NCBI RefSeq assembly: GCF_016862315.1
Contig: NZ_BOMS01000031.1
Coordinates: 1 to 64,000, forward strand
Direction of reading: 5' to 3'
DNA length: 64,000 bases
DNA from: Actinoplanes palleronii
Lineage (GTDB): Bacteria > Actinomycetota > Actinomycetes > Mycobacteriales > Micromonosporaceae
Shown here: piece after piece, positions 52,221 through 59,931 of the stretch
How positions within the stretch are numbered: position 1 is the stretch's first letter
Layout: each line of letters begins with the position of its first letter
Program-made: the position numbers and the translations under genes
The notes under the pieces: model-generated
The model's input: the letters and a program-made list of their open reading frames with translations, nothing else
The model's database searches: none
Told to the model about the DNA's origin: nothing

Positions 52221-52535
52221 CTATGGGGTGACCTGGACCACTTCCATCAGGCCGCTGAGGACCAGGATCTGGCGGACGTTGCTGGTCGGGCGGGCCAGCT
52301 GGAAGGCGATCGCCTGGTCGCGGGCCCGCTGGAAGCCGGAGATCAGCGCGCCCAGTCCGGTCGAGTCGATGAACGCGACGTCGGCCATGTCCACCACGAT
52401 CTGCTGGGGCCGGCCGGCCACCGCCTCGCTCAGCGCCACCCGCACCTGTTCGACGGTGAGCACGTCTATCTCGCCACGCAGCGAGACGGTGGTGGTGCCA
52501 CCGTCGGCATCCAGGCTCGTCACTTGTTCGATCAC
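52221..52535 (-). CDS. STAS-domain anti-sigma-factor antagonist
   Basis: 104 residues, one STAS domain. TVSLRGEIDVLTVEQVR, the phosphorylatable Ser in FIDSTGLGALISGF and a C-terminal helix are typical of SpoIIAA/RsbV-like antagonists. When dephosphorylated these release a sigma factor from its anti-sigma kinase. GTG 52535 follows GGAAGG; the upstream in-frame starts precede non-homologous sequence. No cognate kinase is adjacent; the GAF-PP2C phosphatase at the right edge is of a type that can dephosphorylate such proteins. Confidence 0.88.
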   Translation of the reverse strand: MIEQVTSLDADGGTTTVSLRGEIDVLTVEQVRVALSEAVAGRPQQIVVDMADVAFIDSTGLGALISGFQRARDQAIAFQLARPTSNVRQILVLSGLMEVVQVTP

Positions 52536-52630
52536 CGGGGGCCTTCCGTCTCGCCGGGCGTGTGCCCGCTTTGCTGTTGCGGGGGTTCCACGTACGGTAA
52601 TCGGCATCACCAACACGTGAGGAGCACGGT

Positions 52631-55051
52631 GTGCCGATCCGTGGCGGTCTGCCGCCGCGCAATCCCCGCTTCGTAGGCCGTGAGGAACTCCTGACCCGCG
52701 TGCGTGGCCTGCTCGGCAACGGTCCGGTGGTGTTGCTGCCCAGTCCTGACCATCAACTGGGTGGTACGGGACGTACCCAGTTGGCGGTCGAGTATGCCTA
52801 CCGGCACGCCGACAGCTATGACCTGGTCTGGTGGATCCCGGCCGAGCAGAACGCCGGGATGCGCGCCGCGCTCGCCGGGCTGGCCCAGAAACTCGGGCTA
52901 CCCGAGGCGCGCGACCTCAACCGCACCCTGGGCGCGGTCCGCGACGCGCTGAGCCGGGGCGAGCCCTATCGGCACTGGCTGGTCGTCTTCGAGAACGCGA
53001 ACCGGCCCGAGGACATCATGCCGTACCTGCCCTCCGGCGCCGGGCACGTTCTGGTGACCAGCCGCAACCCGCGCTGGACGGCCGAGGTGGCGCAGGCCCT
53101 GCCGGTGCCGGTGTTCGACCGGGCGGACGCGCTCGACCTGCTCGGCAGCCGGGCGCCGGAGCTCTCCGCCGACGATGCCGACCGGCTGGCCGAGCGGCTG
53201 GGCGACGTGCCGATCGCGCTCGACCTGGCCGCCGCGGTCCGTACCGCTACCGGCTGGCCGGTCAGCGAATATCTGGACCGGTTCGACCGGCACTCCGCCG
53301 AGCTCGCCTTCCCCACTCCGATCCGGGTCGCCTGGGGGCTGGCCGCCGGCGCGCTCGGCGAGGCCGCACCGGCCGACCGGGTGCTGCTCGAGCTGTGCAC
53401 GTTCCTGGCCAGCGCCCCGATCTCCTGGCAGCTGCTCTGGGCGGCGCGCACCCTGCCGCTGGAGCCGGAGGTGGCCCGCACCGTCCGGGTGGAGCGCCGG
53501 CTGCGGACCGCGATGCGGCGGATCGCCCGGTTCGGTCTGGCCGGGCTGGACCCGTCCGGTGAGCGGCTCACCGTGCACCCGCTGATCCGCGGCATGTCCG
53601 GCCAGGAGCTCAGCTCGGAACGGCACGCGGAGCTGCTGCGGACCGTACGCGGGATGCTCGCCGCGGCGGACCCGGGCGACCCGGACAACCCGGCCGGCTG
53701 GTACCGGTACGCCGAGCTGGCCCCGCACCTGATCCACTCCGACCTGCTCGGCGGCGACGCCGAGGAGATCCGCCAGCTGGTGATCAACTGCATCCGGTTC
53801 CACTTCGCCCGCGGCGACTACGACTCCAGCCGGGAGCTGGCCGCCTCCGCGGTGGCCCGCTGGCGCGACGCGCTGGGCGAGTCCGCCGAGCAGACCCTGC
53901 TCGCCTCGTTCCACCTGGCCAACGCGCTGCGGGCGGTGGGCCGCGCGGCCGATGCCCGCAACCTCAACCTGCAGACCCTGCGCACCCAGCGGGAGGTGTT
54001 CGGCGCCGACGACGAGGCCACCCTGGCCACCGCGAACAGCGTCGGCGGAGACCTGCGGATGCAGGGCCACTTCGGCCAGGCCCGGCAGCTCGACGCGGAC
54101 AACCTGGTGCGTTACCGCAGGCTCTTCGGCGAGAGTTTCCCGACCGCGCTGCGCTGTGCCAACAACCTCGGCATCGACCTGCGGCTGATCGGCGACTTCC
54201 GGGGTGCCCGGGCGCTGGACGAGCAGACCCTGCGGCACCGGCAGGCGATCTTCGTGGACGGCCACCCGGAGACCCTGGCGTCCCGGGCCGCGCTCGCCTA
54301 CGACCTGTTCGGCCTGGGCGACTACGCCGGGGTCGGCGGGGTGCTGGCCGGGCACGCCGAGCAGGTCGCGCAGGACCATCCGTTCGCGCTCTGGGCCGGG
54401 CGGCTGACCGCGATGGCGGCGCACCGGCGCGGTGATCCGGCGGCCCGGGAGCTGGCCACCGCGAATCTGGCCGCCTGCCGGCAGCGGTTCGGTGACCTGA
54501 ACGTCGACACGCTGGCCACCGCGGTGTCGCTGGCCAACTGCGCCCGGGCGGCCGGTGACCTGGACGACGCGCACGAGCTGCTGGAACGTGCGGTGATCCG
54601 GTTCCACGCGGTGCTCGGCGACGAGCATCCGTTCACGCTGGCCGCCTCCGCCGGGCTGGCCGGGGTGGTACGCGCCTCCGGCCGGTTCGCCGAGGCCCGC
54701 ACCATCGACGAGGAGGTGCTCGGTGGGCTGCGGCGCAGCGTCGGCGCCGACCACCCGTTCGCTTTGAGCTGCGCGAACGGTCTGGCCGGCGACCTGTTCG
54801 CGGCCGGCGAGGCGCAGCCGGCCCGGGAGCTGGCCGCGGACACCCTGCGCCGGTCCCGGGTGGTCCGCGGCGCCGACCACCCGGACACGGTGGCCTGCGC
54901 GTGGAACCTGGCGCTCGCCGACGACGACGAGGCGGCCCGGCAGCAGGCGCTGGGCGCCCTGGCCAAGGCGTACGGCGACGGCCACCCGGTGTTCCGGGTG
55001 ACCGCCGCCGGCCATCGTCTGGAGACCGATATCGATCTGCCGCCGCTGTAA
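52631..55051 (+). CDS. FxSxx-COOH system NB-ARC/tetratricopeptide protein (FxsT-like)
   Basis: 806 residues. An NB-ARC-like ATPase (about 10-330) is followed by tetratricopeptide-like repeats (about 340-800), several with the recurring DHPFAL, GDEHPFTL or DHPDTVACAWNLA motif. The opening GLPPRNPRFVGREELL and the EYAYRHADSYDLVWWIPAE stretch match the FxsT proteins of FxSxx-COOH systems. Walker A is altered: GGTGRTQ (R48 in place of Lys). Walker B reads VVFENAN in place of FDNAD. So nucleotide use may be changed. GTG 52631 follows GAGGAG. The FxSxx peptide and HExxH enzyme lie 2-6 kb downstream on the other strand. Confidence 0.8.
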   Translation: MPIRGGLPPRNPRFVGREELLTRVRGLLGNGPVVLLPSPDHQLGGTGRTQLAVEYAYRHADSYDLVWWIPAEQNAGMRAALAGLAQKLGLPEARDLNRTLGAVRDALSRGEPYRHWLVVFENANRPEDIMPYLPSGAGHVLVTSRNPRWTAEVAQALPVPVFDRADALDLLGSRAPELSADDADRLAERLGDVPIALDLAAAVRTATGWPVSEYLDRFDRHSAELAFPTPIRVAWGLAAGALGEAAPADRVLLELCTFLASAPISWQLLWAARTLPLEPEVARTVRVERRLRTAMRRIARFGLAGLDPSGERLTVHPLIRGMSGQELSSERHAELLRTVRGMLAAADPGDPDNPAGWYRYAELAPHLIHSDLLGGDAEEIRQLVINCIRFHFARGDYDSSRELAASAVARWRDALGESAEQTLLASFHLANALRAVGRAADARNLNLQTLRTQREVFGADDEATLATANSVGGDLRMQGHFGQARQLDADNLVRYRRLFGESFPTALRCANNLGIDLRLIGDFRGARALDEQTLRHRQAIFVDGHPETLASRAALAYDLFGLGDYAGVGGVLAGHAEQVAQDHPFALWAGRLTAMAAHRRGDPAARELATANLAACRQRFGDLNVDTLATAVSLANCARAAGDLDDAHELLERAVIRFHAVLGDEHPFTLAASAGLAGVVRASGRFAEARTIDEEVLGGLRRSVGADHPFALSCANGLAGDLFAAGEAQPARELAADTLRRSRVVRGADHPDTVACAWNLALADDDEAARQQALGALAKAYGDGHPVFRVTAAGHRLETDIDLPPL

Positions 55052-55112
55052 AAGCCTTGGTAAAAGCCCCTTCACCAGCCGTCCCTCGGAAGGCCGTCGC
55101 TCGGGAAGCGGG

Positions 55113-56792
55113 TCAGCCGGCCAGCGGGATCTCCTTGTCGGCCTGCTTGTCGAGCAGCTCGGTGACGCCCAGGGCGGGCATCGGCCGGGCGAAGTGGTAG
55201 CCCTGCGCCCGGCTGCACGCCAGGTCTCGCAGCCACTCGGCCTGCGCGGCGTCCTCGACACCCTCGGCCACCGGCGCGAGGTTGAAGGTCCGCGCGATGT
55301 GCAGCACCGCCTCGGCCACCGACGCCCCGCCGCTCTCCGGCATCGCCTGCACGAAGGACCGGTCGATCTTGACGACGTCCACCGGCAGCGCGCTCAGATG
55401 ACTGAGCGAGGAGAAGCCGGTGCCGAAGTCGTCGAGGGCGATCCGCACGCCGAGCGATTTCAGGTCGGTGAGCACCCGTGCCGACTCCACCAGGTCGGTC
55501 AGCGCGACCGATTCGGTCAGCTCCAGCACCAGGTGCTCCGGCTCCAGGCCGGTGCGCTCCAGCACGCCGCGGACCTCGGCGACCAGGTTCGGGTTGCTGA
55601 GCTGTGACGCGGACAGGTTGACGTTCATCTCGAAGCCGGGGAACTGCCGCTGCCAGCGGACCGCCTGCAGGCAGGCCTCCTCCAGCACCCAGCCGCCGAG
55701 CCGGGGCAGCAGGCCGAGGGACTCGGCCATCTCCAGGAACGCGATCGGCGCGACCAGGCCGCGTTCCGGGTGCTGCCAGCGGACCAGCGCCTCGACGCCG
55801 ACGGTCTGCTCGCCGTCCAGGTCGACGATCGGCTGGTAGTGCACCTCGAACTGGCCCTCGTCCAGGGCGCGGATGATGTCGCCCTCGGCCTTGCGGCGCT
55901 GTTCCTCCAGGGCGAACAGTGCCGGGTCGAACCGCCGGGCCGCGCCGCCGCCGTCCAGCTTGGCGCGGTGCAGGGCCTGGTCGGCCTCGCGCAGCACCAG
56001 GTCGATCCCGTCGCCGCCGGGGGTGATCGCCACGCCGGCGCTGGCCCGGACGTGCATGGTGATGCCGTCCACCTCCAGCGGCCGGTGCAGTTCGAGCAGT
56101 ACCCGTTCGGCCACCGCGAACGCGGCCTGCTCGTCCTCCAGGCCGGGCAGCAGCACCACGAACTCGTCGCCGTCGAGACGGGCCACGGTGTCGTTGGCGC
56201 GGACGTTCGCGGCGAGCCGCTCGGCCGCGGCGCGCAGCAGGTTGTCGCCGACCTCGTGGCCGTGCAGGTCGTTCAGCTCGCGGAAGCCGTCCAGGTCGAC
56301 CACGATCACCGCGGTCATCGTCCGGCTCGCCTCGGCCAGCACGTGCTCGGCCTGCTCCAGGAACATCTTGCGGTTGCCGACCCCGGTCAGCGGGTCGCGG
56401 TAGGCCTGCCGGGCCAGCAGCGCGCGCTGCGTGGTCAGATCGTGGATGATCGCCACGTCGGTGCCGGCCCCGGACCAGCGGCGGATCAGCACCGCCACGG
56501 CCATCCCGAGGAGCAGCCAGATTGCGCCCGGCGCCAGCTCACCCTGGATGTGCCGGATGCCGCTCACGGTCAGCGCCGCGGCGGTCGGCGCGAAACGCAC
56601 CAACGGCCGATCCGGCGCCACCAGCAGCATCGCCATGCCGAGGCAGAGGGCCGCGGCCAGTGGCACCAGCCGGGCCGTCAGCGTTGTGTCCGCAGCGTTC
56701 GCCGCGGGCCACACCAGCAGTACCAGCGAAGCCAAGACAACGACGTCGTCGACGACGCGCCGCATCCGGTCCAACAGTGCTCTGCGAGCCAC
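55113..56792 (-). CDS. GGDEF-EAL protein (c-di-GMP turnover)
   Basis: 559 residues. Four hydrophobic segments (about 15-105) form the membrane part, followed by a GGDEF domain (about 130-285) and an EAL domain (about 300-550). The GGDEF active site reads DGDEF (207-211), so its first Gly is Asp. The EAL site is intact: VEALVRWQHP (EAL 334-336), LNLSASQL-like NVNLSASQLS, ELTES, DDFGTGFSSLSHL, KIDRSFV and AEGVED. Phosphodiesterase activity is therefore expected and cyclase activity doubtful. The stop is close to the convergent FxsT-like gene. It lies between the fxs genes but is probably unrelated. Confidence 0.92.
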   Translation of the reverse strand: MARRALLDRMRRVVDDVVVLASLVLLVWPAANAADTTLTARLVPLAAALCLGMAMLLVAPDRPLVRFAPTAAALTVSGIRHIQGELAPGAIWLLLGMAVAVLIRRWSGAGTDVAIIHDLTTQRALLARQAYRDPLTGVGNRKMFLEQAEHVLAEASRTMTAVIVVDLDGFRELNDLHGHEVGDNLLRAAAERLAANVRANDTVARLDGDEFVVLLPGLEDEQAAFAVAERVLLELHRPLEVDGITMHVRASAGVAITPGGDGIDLVLREADQALHRAKLDGGGAARRFDPALFALEEQRRKAEGDIIRALDEGQFEVHYQPIVDLDGEQTVGVEALVRWQHPERGLVAPIAFLEMAESLGLLPRLGGWVLEEACLQAVRWQRQFPGFEMNVNLSASQLSNPNLVAEVRGVLERTGLEPEHLVLELTESVALTDLVESARVLTDLKSLGVRIALDDFGTGFSSLSHLSALPVDVVKIDRSFVQAMPESGGASVAEAVLHIARTFNLAPVAEGVEDAAQAEWLRDLACSRAQGYHFARPMPALGVTELLDKQADKEIPLAG

Positions 56793-57007
56793 GATCCACC
56801 TCCGGCCGCTCAGATCGGTCCGGTCGCGGCGGGGCTGAGTGATCGGGCCCTAGTTTCGGTCCCGCAACCTGCCGCAAAGCCGCAGGTCAACCGACTTGCA
56901 ACCAGCCATCGGCGGTAGCGCGTTCCGCTGCACGTGCAGGCGGGATGTCCCGCGGGTTTCGCTGTTTCGGCCCGGATCGTTTCGCGGTTTCGGTCCGCGG
57001 GTCCGGC
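56793..57007. other. intergenic, no gene seen
   Basis: About 215 bases holding the presumed promoter of the GGDEF-EAL gene and the end of the HExxH gene. No clear hairpin or ORF with coding character. Confidence 0.4.
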
Positions 57008-58441
57008 TCAGGCCGAGAGCCAGGCGGCCAGGTCCGCGATGTCCGCTTCGGGCACGGCCAGCGCCGCGGCCCGGACCAGCTCCGGCCGGCGGCGCAGGGC
57101 GAGATGCGGCGAGACGAGGGCAAGGCCGCTCCAGACCGTCTCCTCGTCAAGATCCAGACCTGTTTCGTACGATCGGAGCGCGCTCGTCCACCGCCCGTCC
57201 AGGCAGGCCAGCTCACCGTCCGGCGCGTCGGCCGGCCGGTCCCCGCGCAACACCGCCCGGATCAGGCGCAGCCGGGCGCTCGGCCGGGCCGCCGGCGCGG
57301 TCGCGGTCACCGTGGAGTCCACCGCGGGCGCCGGGTGCCCGGCCCGCCACGCCCCGGCCAGGGCGGTGACGTCGTCTGGGGCGACGGTCAGGTTCCGCAG
57401 TCGCCAGCGGGCCCGGTGATCGGCTCGGGCCAGGCCGGCGAGGCGCACCACCTCGGTGTCGACCGGCTCGGTCAGCCAGGGTTCGACCTCGTCCCGCAGT
57501 GCGGTCACCAGCCGGGCCCCGGCCGGGGTCAGCACGCCGCCGCCGAGCAGTTCCCCGGCGGTCTCGTACACGGCCACCCGCCAGCGGGCGAACTCGAACG
57601 CCGCCTCGGTCCCGCCGGCGCCCCGGGCGAGTTCGGCGCGCCAGAACCGGGTCACGGCCAGGAACGCGTAGACCCCGTGCAGAACGCCGTAGGCGGGTCG
57701 CGGGTCCTCGCGCCACGGCGAGTACCGCAGCCCCGCACCCGGCTCGACCAGCTCGAACAGGCCGTGCACCGCGTTCAGGACGCTGTGCTGGGTCTCGTGC
57801 AGCAGGGCCACCGCGAGCCCGGCGCCGGTGACCGGCGCGGACATCGCGATCGCGCCGAACGCCTCCGCCGACGTCGCGCTGACCCCCTCGGCGAGCGGAT
57901 CCGGCCGGGCCGGGACGATCACCCGCAGCACCTCGGTGAGCAGGCCGGCCGCCGCCGGGTGCCCGGTGACCAGGATGCGCCAGGCCGCGTCCAGGCTGGC
58001 CCGCCAGTGCGCGACCTCGCCGGGGGCGAGCGGGCCGGTCGGCGCCAGGCCGAGCAGGTGCCGGAACGGGGTGCTGTCGTCCAGGCGGACCGCCAGCGCG
58101 CGCCCGGCGTGCGTGACGGTGAGTGGGTGCCCGGCCGGTGCCGGGAGGTCACCGAGCGCGTTCGCCCAGCCGGGTGCACGCTCGGAGCACACGGTGGCCA
58201 GGACTCGGGCCGCCCACAGGCCGGTCATCGGATCGGCGGCGCGCGTACCGAAGGCGGCCGCGGTCATCGTGCCGGACCGTACGTACCAAACAGGGTTGTC
58301 AGGAACCGCGCGCCGCAGCTGCAGCAAGAGGAGCAGATGGCGGCTCAGCTGCGCTCTGCGCAGCAGGCCGAGAGTGCCGGACGAGGGCCGGCCGGCGCCG
58401 AGGTCGGCGAGGTCGGCGTCGGCGATCCGGAACGGGCGCAA
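57008..58441 (-). CDS. HExxH-type peptide-modifying enzyme of an FxSxx-COOH system
   Basis: About 477 residues. The domain is the HExxH protein-modification family often fused to the radical SAM enzyme FxsB, here alone. It begins near GTLGLLRRAQLSRHLLLL and carries the metal motif LLHETQHS (HETQH 215-219), followed by a downstream histidine in YGVLHGVYAFLAVTRFW (H255), as in the 2-oxoglutarate-dependent HExxH peptide beta-hydroxylases. The presumed role is hydroxylation or another oxidation of the FxSxx peptide encoded directly upstream. TTG 58441 is the best start after the peptide stop at 58456; the ribosome binding site is poor and the exact start is unsure. Family assignment is from memory of motifs. 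Confidence 0.78.
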   Translation of the reverse strand: MRPFRIADADLADLGAGRPSSGTLGLLRRAQLSRHLLLLLQLRRAVPDNPVWYVRSGTMTAAAFGTRAADPMTGLWAARVLATVCSERAPGWANALGDLPAPAGHPLTVTHAGRALAVRLDDSTPFRHLLGLAPTGPLAPGEVAHWRASLDAAWRILVTGHPAAAGLLTEVLRVIVPARPDPLAEGVSATSAEAFGAIAMSAPVTGAGLAVALLHETQHSVLNAVHGLFELVEPGAGLRYSPWREDPRPAYGVLHGVYAFLAVTRFWRAELARGAGGTEAAFEFARWRVAVYETAGELLGGGVLTPAGARLVTALRDEVEPWLTEPVDTEVVRLAGLARADHRARWRLRNLTVAPDDVTALAGAWRAGHPAPAVDSTVTATAPAARPSARLRLIRAVLRGDRPADAPDGELACLDGRWTSALRSYETGLDLDEETVWSGLALVSPHLALRRRPELVRAAALAVPEADIADLAAWLSA

Positions 58442-58455
58442 CGGGAACCGGCCGG

Positions 58456-58644
58456 TCAGAGCGCCGAGTTGAAGCCGGCGATCTGCTCGCTCGGGCCGGC
58501 CAGGTCGTCGGCGAGGCGGCGCAGGCAGTGGGTCAGCGCTGAGTCGTCGCGGGCGACCAGCTCGGCGAGGGTGGAGTCGGAGACGTCGATCATCGCGGAT
58601 CGCCACTCCGGCGTGGGTCCGTCGTCCGGCTGACTCGTCTCCAC
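58456..58644 (-). CDS. FxSxx-COOH precursor peptide
   Basis: 62 residues. It ends AGFNSAL, that is F-N-S-A-L-COOH, the signature C-terminus of FxSxx-COOH peptides. The body has the family pattern TLAELVARDDSALTHCLRRL followed by ADDLAGPSEQIAGF. These peptides are substrates of FxsB-type maturation and are ribosomally made, modified products of unclear function. GTG 58644 follows GAGGGGGTGCC; an internal ATG at codon 18 is an alternative. The HExxH enzyme gene starts about 14 bases after its stop. No radical SAM gene is found in the window. Confidence 0.85.
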   Translation of the reverse strand: METSQPDDGPTPEWRSAMIDVSDSTLAELVARDDSALTHCLRRLADDLAGPSEQIAGFNSAL

Positions 58645-58805
58645 GGCACCCCCTCGATCGTGGTCGTCGATGCGTTGCCTGAAGGTTACGACGGTCGTCG
58701 GGTCGAGTGAGCGCCGGGAGTCGCTACGGTGGGTGCTCGCGGGAGTGGCGTGGCCGTGATCTCATGGGACGTCATCATCGCAAGTCGGTAACGGAGGGCT
58801 AAAAC

Positions 58806-58991
58806 GTGCTGGGTGGAGATCTGGACGCCGGTAGGGCGGCGGATGCGGTCGAGGCGGCCGAGTTGGCCGAAGCCGAGGCTCCGGTGATGCCGGCGGCACC
58901 GCCGTTCCCGTCCTTCGCGGCCGTTCCCACGCTGCCGCACCAGGTGCCGGGCAACGGCTTCGAGAGTGGGAGGGACAGCCGTGCACGCTGA
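58806..58991 (+). CDS. short protein of unknown function
   Basis: 61 residues, Ala/Glu-rich first half (AADAVEAAELAEAEAP) and Pro/Phe-rich second half. No domain is recognised. GTG 58806 has an excellent ribosome binding site, GGAGGG seven bases upstream, and the end overlaps the start of the next gene by 11 bases, so it is probably translated. It is divergent from the FxSxx peptide gene, 160 bases away. It may be a leader for the gene behind it or a member of the fxs locus; neither can be shown. Confidence 0.5.
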   Translation: MLGGDLDAGRAADAVEAAELAEAEAPVMPAAPPFPSFAAVPTLPHQVPGNGFESGRDSRAR

Positions 58992-59379
58992 ACCGGGCCC
59001 CCGGCCACGCCTGCCGCAGCGCGGGCCTGCGCCGCTGGTCGAGCAGATGGACAACGCCGAGCTGGCCCGGATGGTCGAGGCCGAGCACCCCTATCGCGGC
59101 CGCGCGCTCTTCGAGCTCAACGACCGGGTGGCGACCGACGACGACGCGGTCACCAAGGTGGCGATGCTGACCCGGCTCACCTCGCTGCGCCGGGCGCGGC
59201 TCTTCGACCGGGTGTCGCTGGCCTGGTCGGCGATCATCGCGCTGCTGGCCGCGGAGACGACGAACGCCCGGACCGAGGCGTATGCCGCCTTCCGGGCGCT
59301 GGATCCCGAGGAGCAGCACGACATGCTGGACTATCTCGAGGTCACCGCGATCGAGGAGGCCCATCCGCGCATCGCGTGA
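58981..59379 (+). CDS. helical protein of unknown function
   Basis: 132 residues, mostly helical by composition: LVEQMDNAELARMVEAEHPY, RRARLFDRVSLAWSAIIALL and FRALDPEEQHDMLDYLEV. One moderately hydrophobic stretch (SLAWSAIIALLAAE) is too polar at the ends to be a clear membrane segment. GTG 58981 follows GGGAGG and overlaps the small gene at 58806; ATG 59047 would give a shorter form lacking the Pro/Arg-rich N-terminus. No family is recognised. Confidence 0.65.
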   Translation: MHAEPGPRPRLPQRGPAPLVEQMDNAELARMVEAEHPYRGRALFELNDRVATDDDAVTKVAMLTRLTSLRRARLFDRVSLAWSAIIALLAAETTNARTEAYAAFRALDPEEQHDMLDYLEVTAIEEAHPRIA

Positions 59380-59398
59380 ATGGGCCTCGCGAATGGGA

Positions 59399-59683
59399 CT
59401 AGATCTCCACCTTCACGTCTTTGCGGAAGGCCACGCGGTCGCGGACCGCTGACGCGTCCGGTTTCGGATCCGGGTAGTACCAGGCGGCGTCCGCCGCCGT
59501 CTGTCCCTCGGCTCGCAGCGTGTAGTACGACGCCTTGCCCTTCCAGGGGCAGACGGTGTGCGTGTCGGAGGGGATGAGCACGTCCTCGCGCACCGAGGCT
59601 CGCGGGAAGTAGGTATTCCCCTCGAGCACCACGGTGTCTTCGCTCTCCGCGATCACTTCGTCGTTCCAGATGGCCTTCGGCAT
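59399..59683 (-). CDS. DUF427 domain protein
   Basis: 94 residues, the whole of which is a DUF427 domain: KAIWNDEVIAESEDTVVLEGNTYFP, TVCPWKGKASYYT and DAAWYYPDPKP with a charged end. The family is small, beta-rich and of unknown function, common as a single gene in actinobacteria. It contains one cysteine in the VCPWKG motif. ATG 59683 is the natural start. Convergent with the gene at 58981, 20 bases apart. Confidence 0.92.
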   Translation of the reverse strand: MPKAIWNDEVIAESEDTVVLEGNTYFPRASVREDVLIPSDTHTVCPWKGKASYYTLRAEGQTAADAAWYYPDPKPDASAVRDRVAFRKDVKVEI

Positions 59684-59800
59684 GTCCCGAACCTAGCGCG
59701 CCGTCGGGTTTGTGACTGATATGCGCGTTTTATTCACCTCTCGCGGGTGAAACGTGGTGCGATTGCCGCCGCCGGGTACAAAGATCTACAGTCTCATTCT

Positions 59801-59920
59801 GTTCAGCCCCTTGTTCAGTCCTCGTTCAGCCCTTTTGTTCAGCCCCGACTCGATCTCCGAAGCCCCGACTCGATCTCTCCGAAGTCCTGACGCGATTTCT
59901 CCGTAGTCCTGACGCGATCG
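59801..59920. repeat. two short repeat families before the nuclease gene
   Basis: GTTCAG(C/T)CC occurs at 59801, 59813, 59824 and 59837 (spacing 11-13). It runs into four degenerate copies of a 20-22 bp unit, AG(C/T)CC(C/T)GAC(T/G)CGAT plus a few bases, starting at 59841, 59861, 59883 and 59905. The array ends about 12 bases before the nuclease start codon. Confidence 0.75.
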
Positions 59921-59931
59921 GAACGGCTCTG

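Noticed and set aside
52898..55261. 787-codon frame opposite the FxsT-like gene
   Set aside because: Antisense shadow with biased composition; the plus strand has NB-ARC and TPR motifs.
59801..59920. Possible CRISPR array near a Cas4-like nuclease
   Set aside because: The units are adjacent direct repeats without unique spacers of constant length, and no other cas gene is present.
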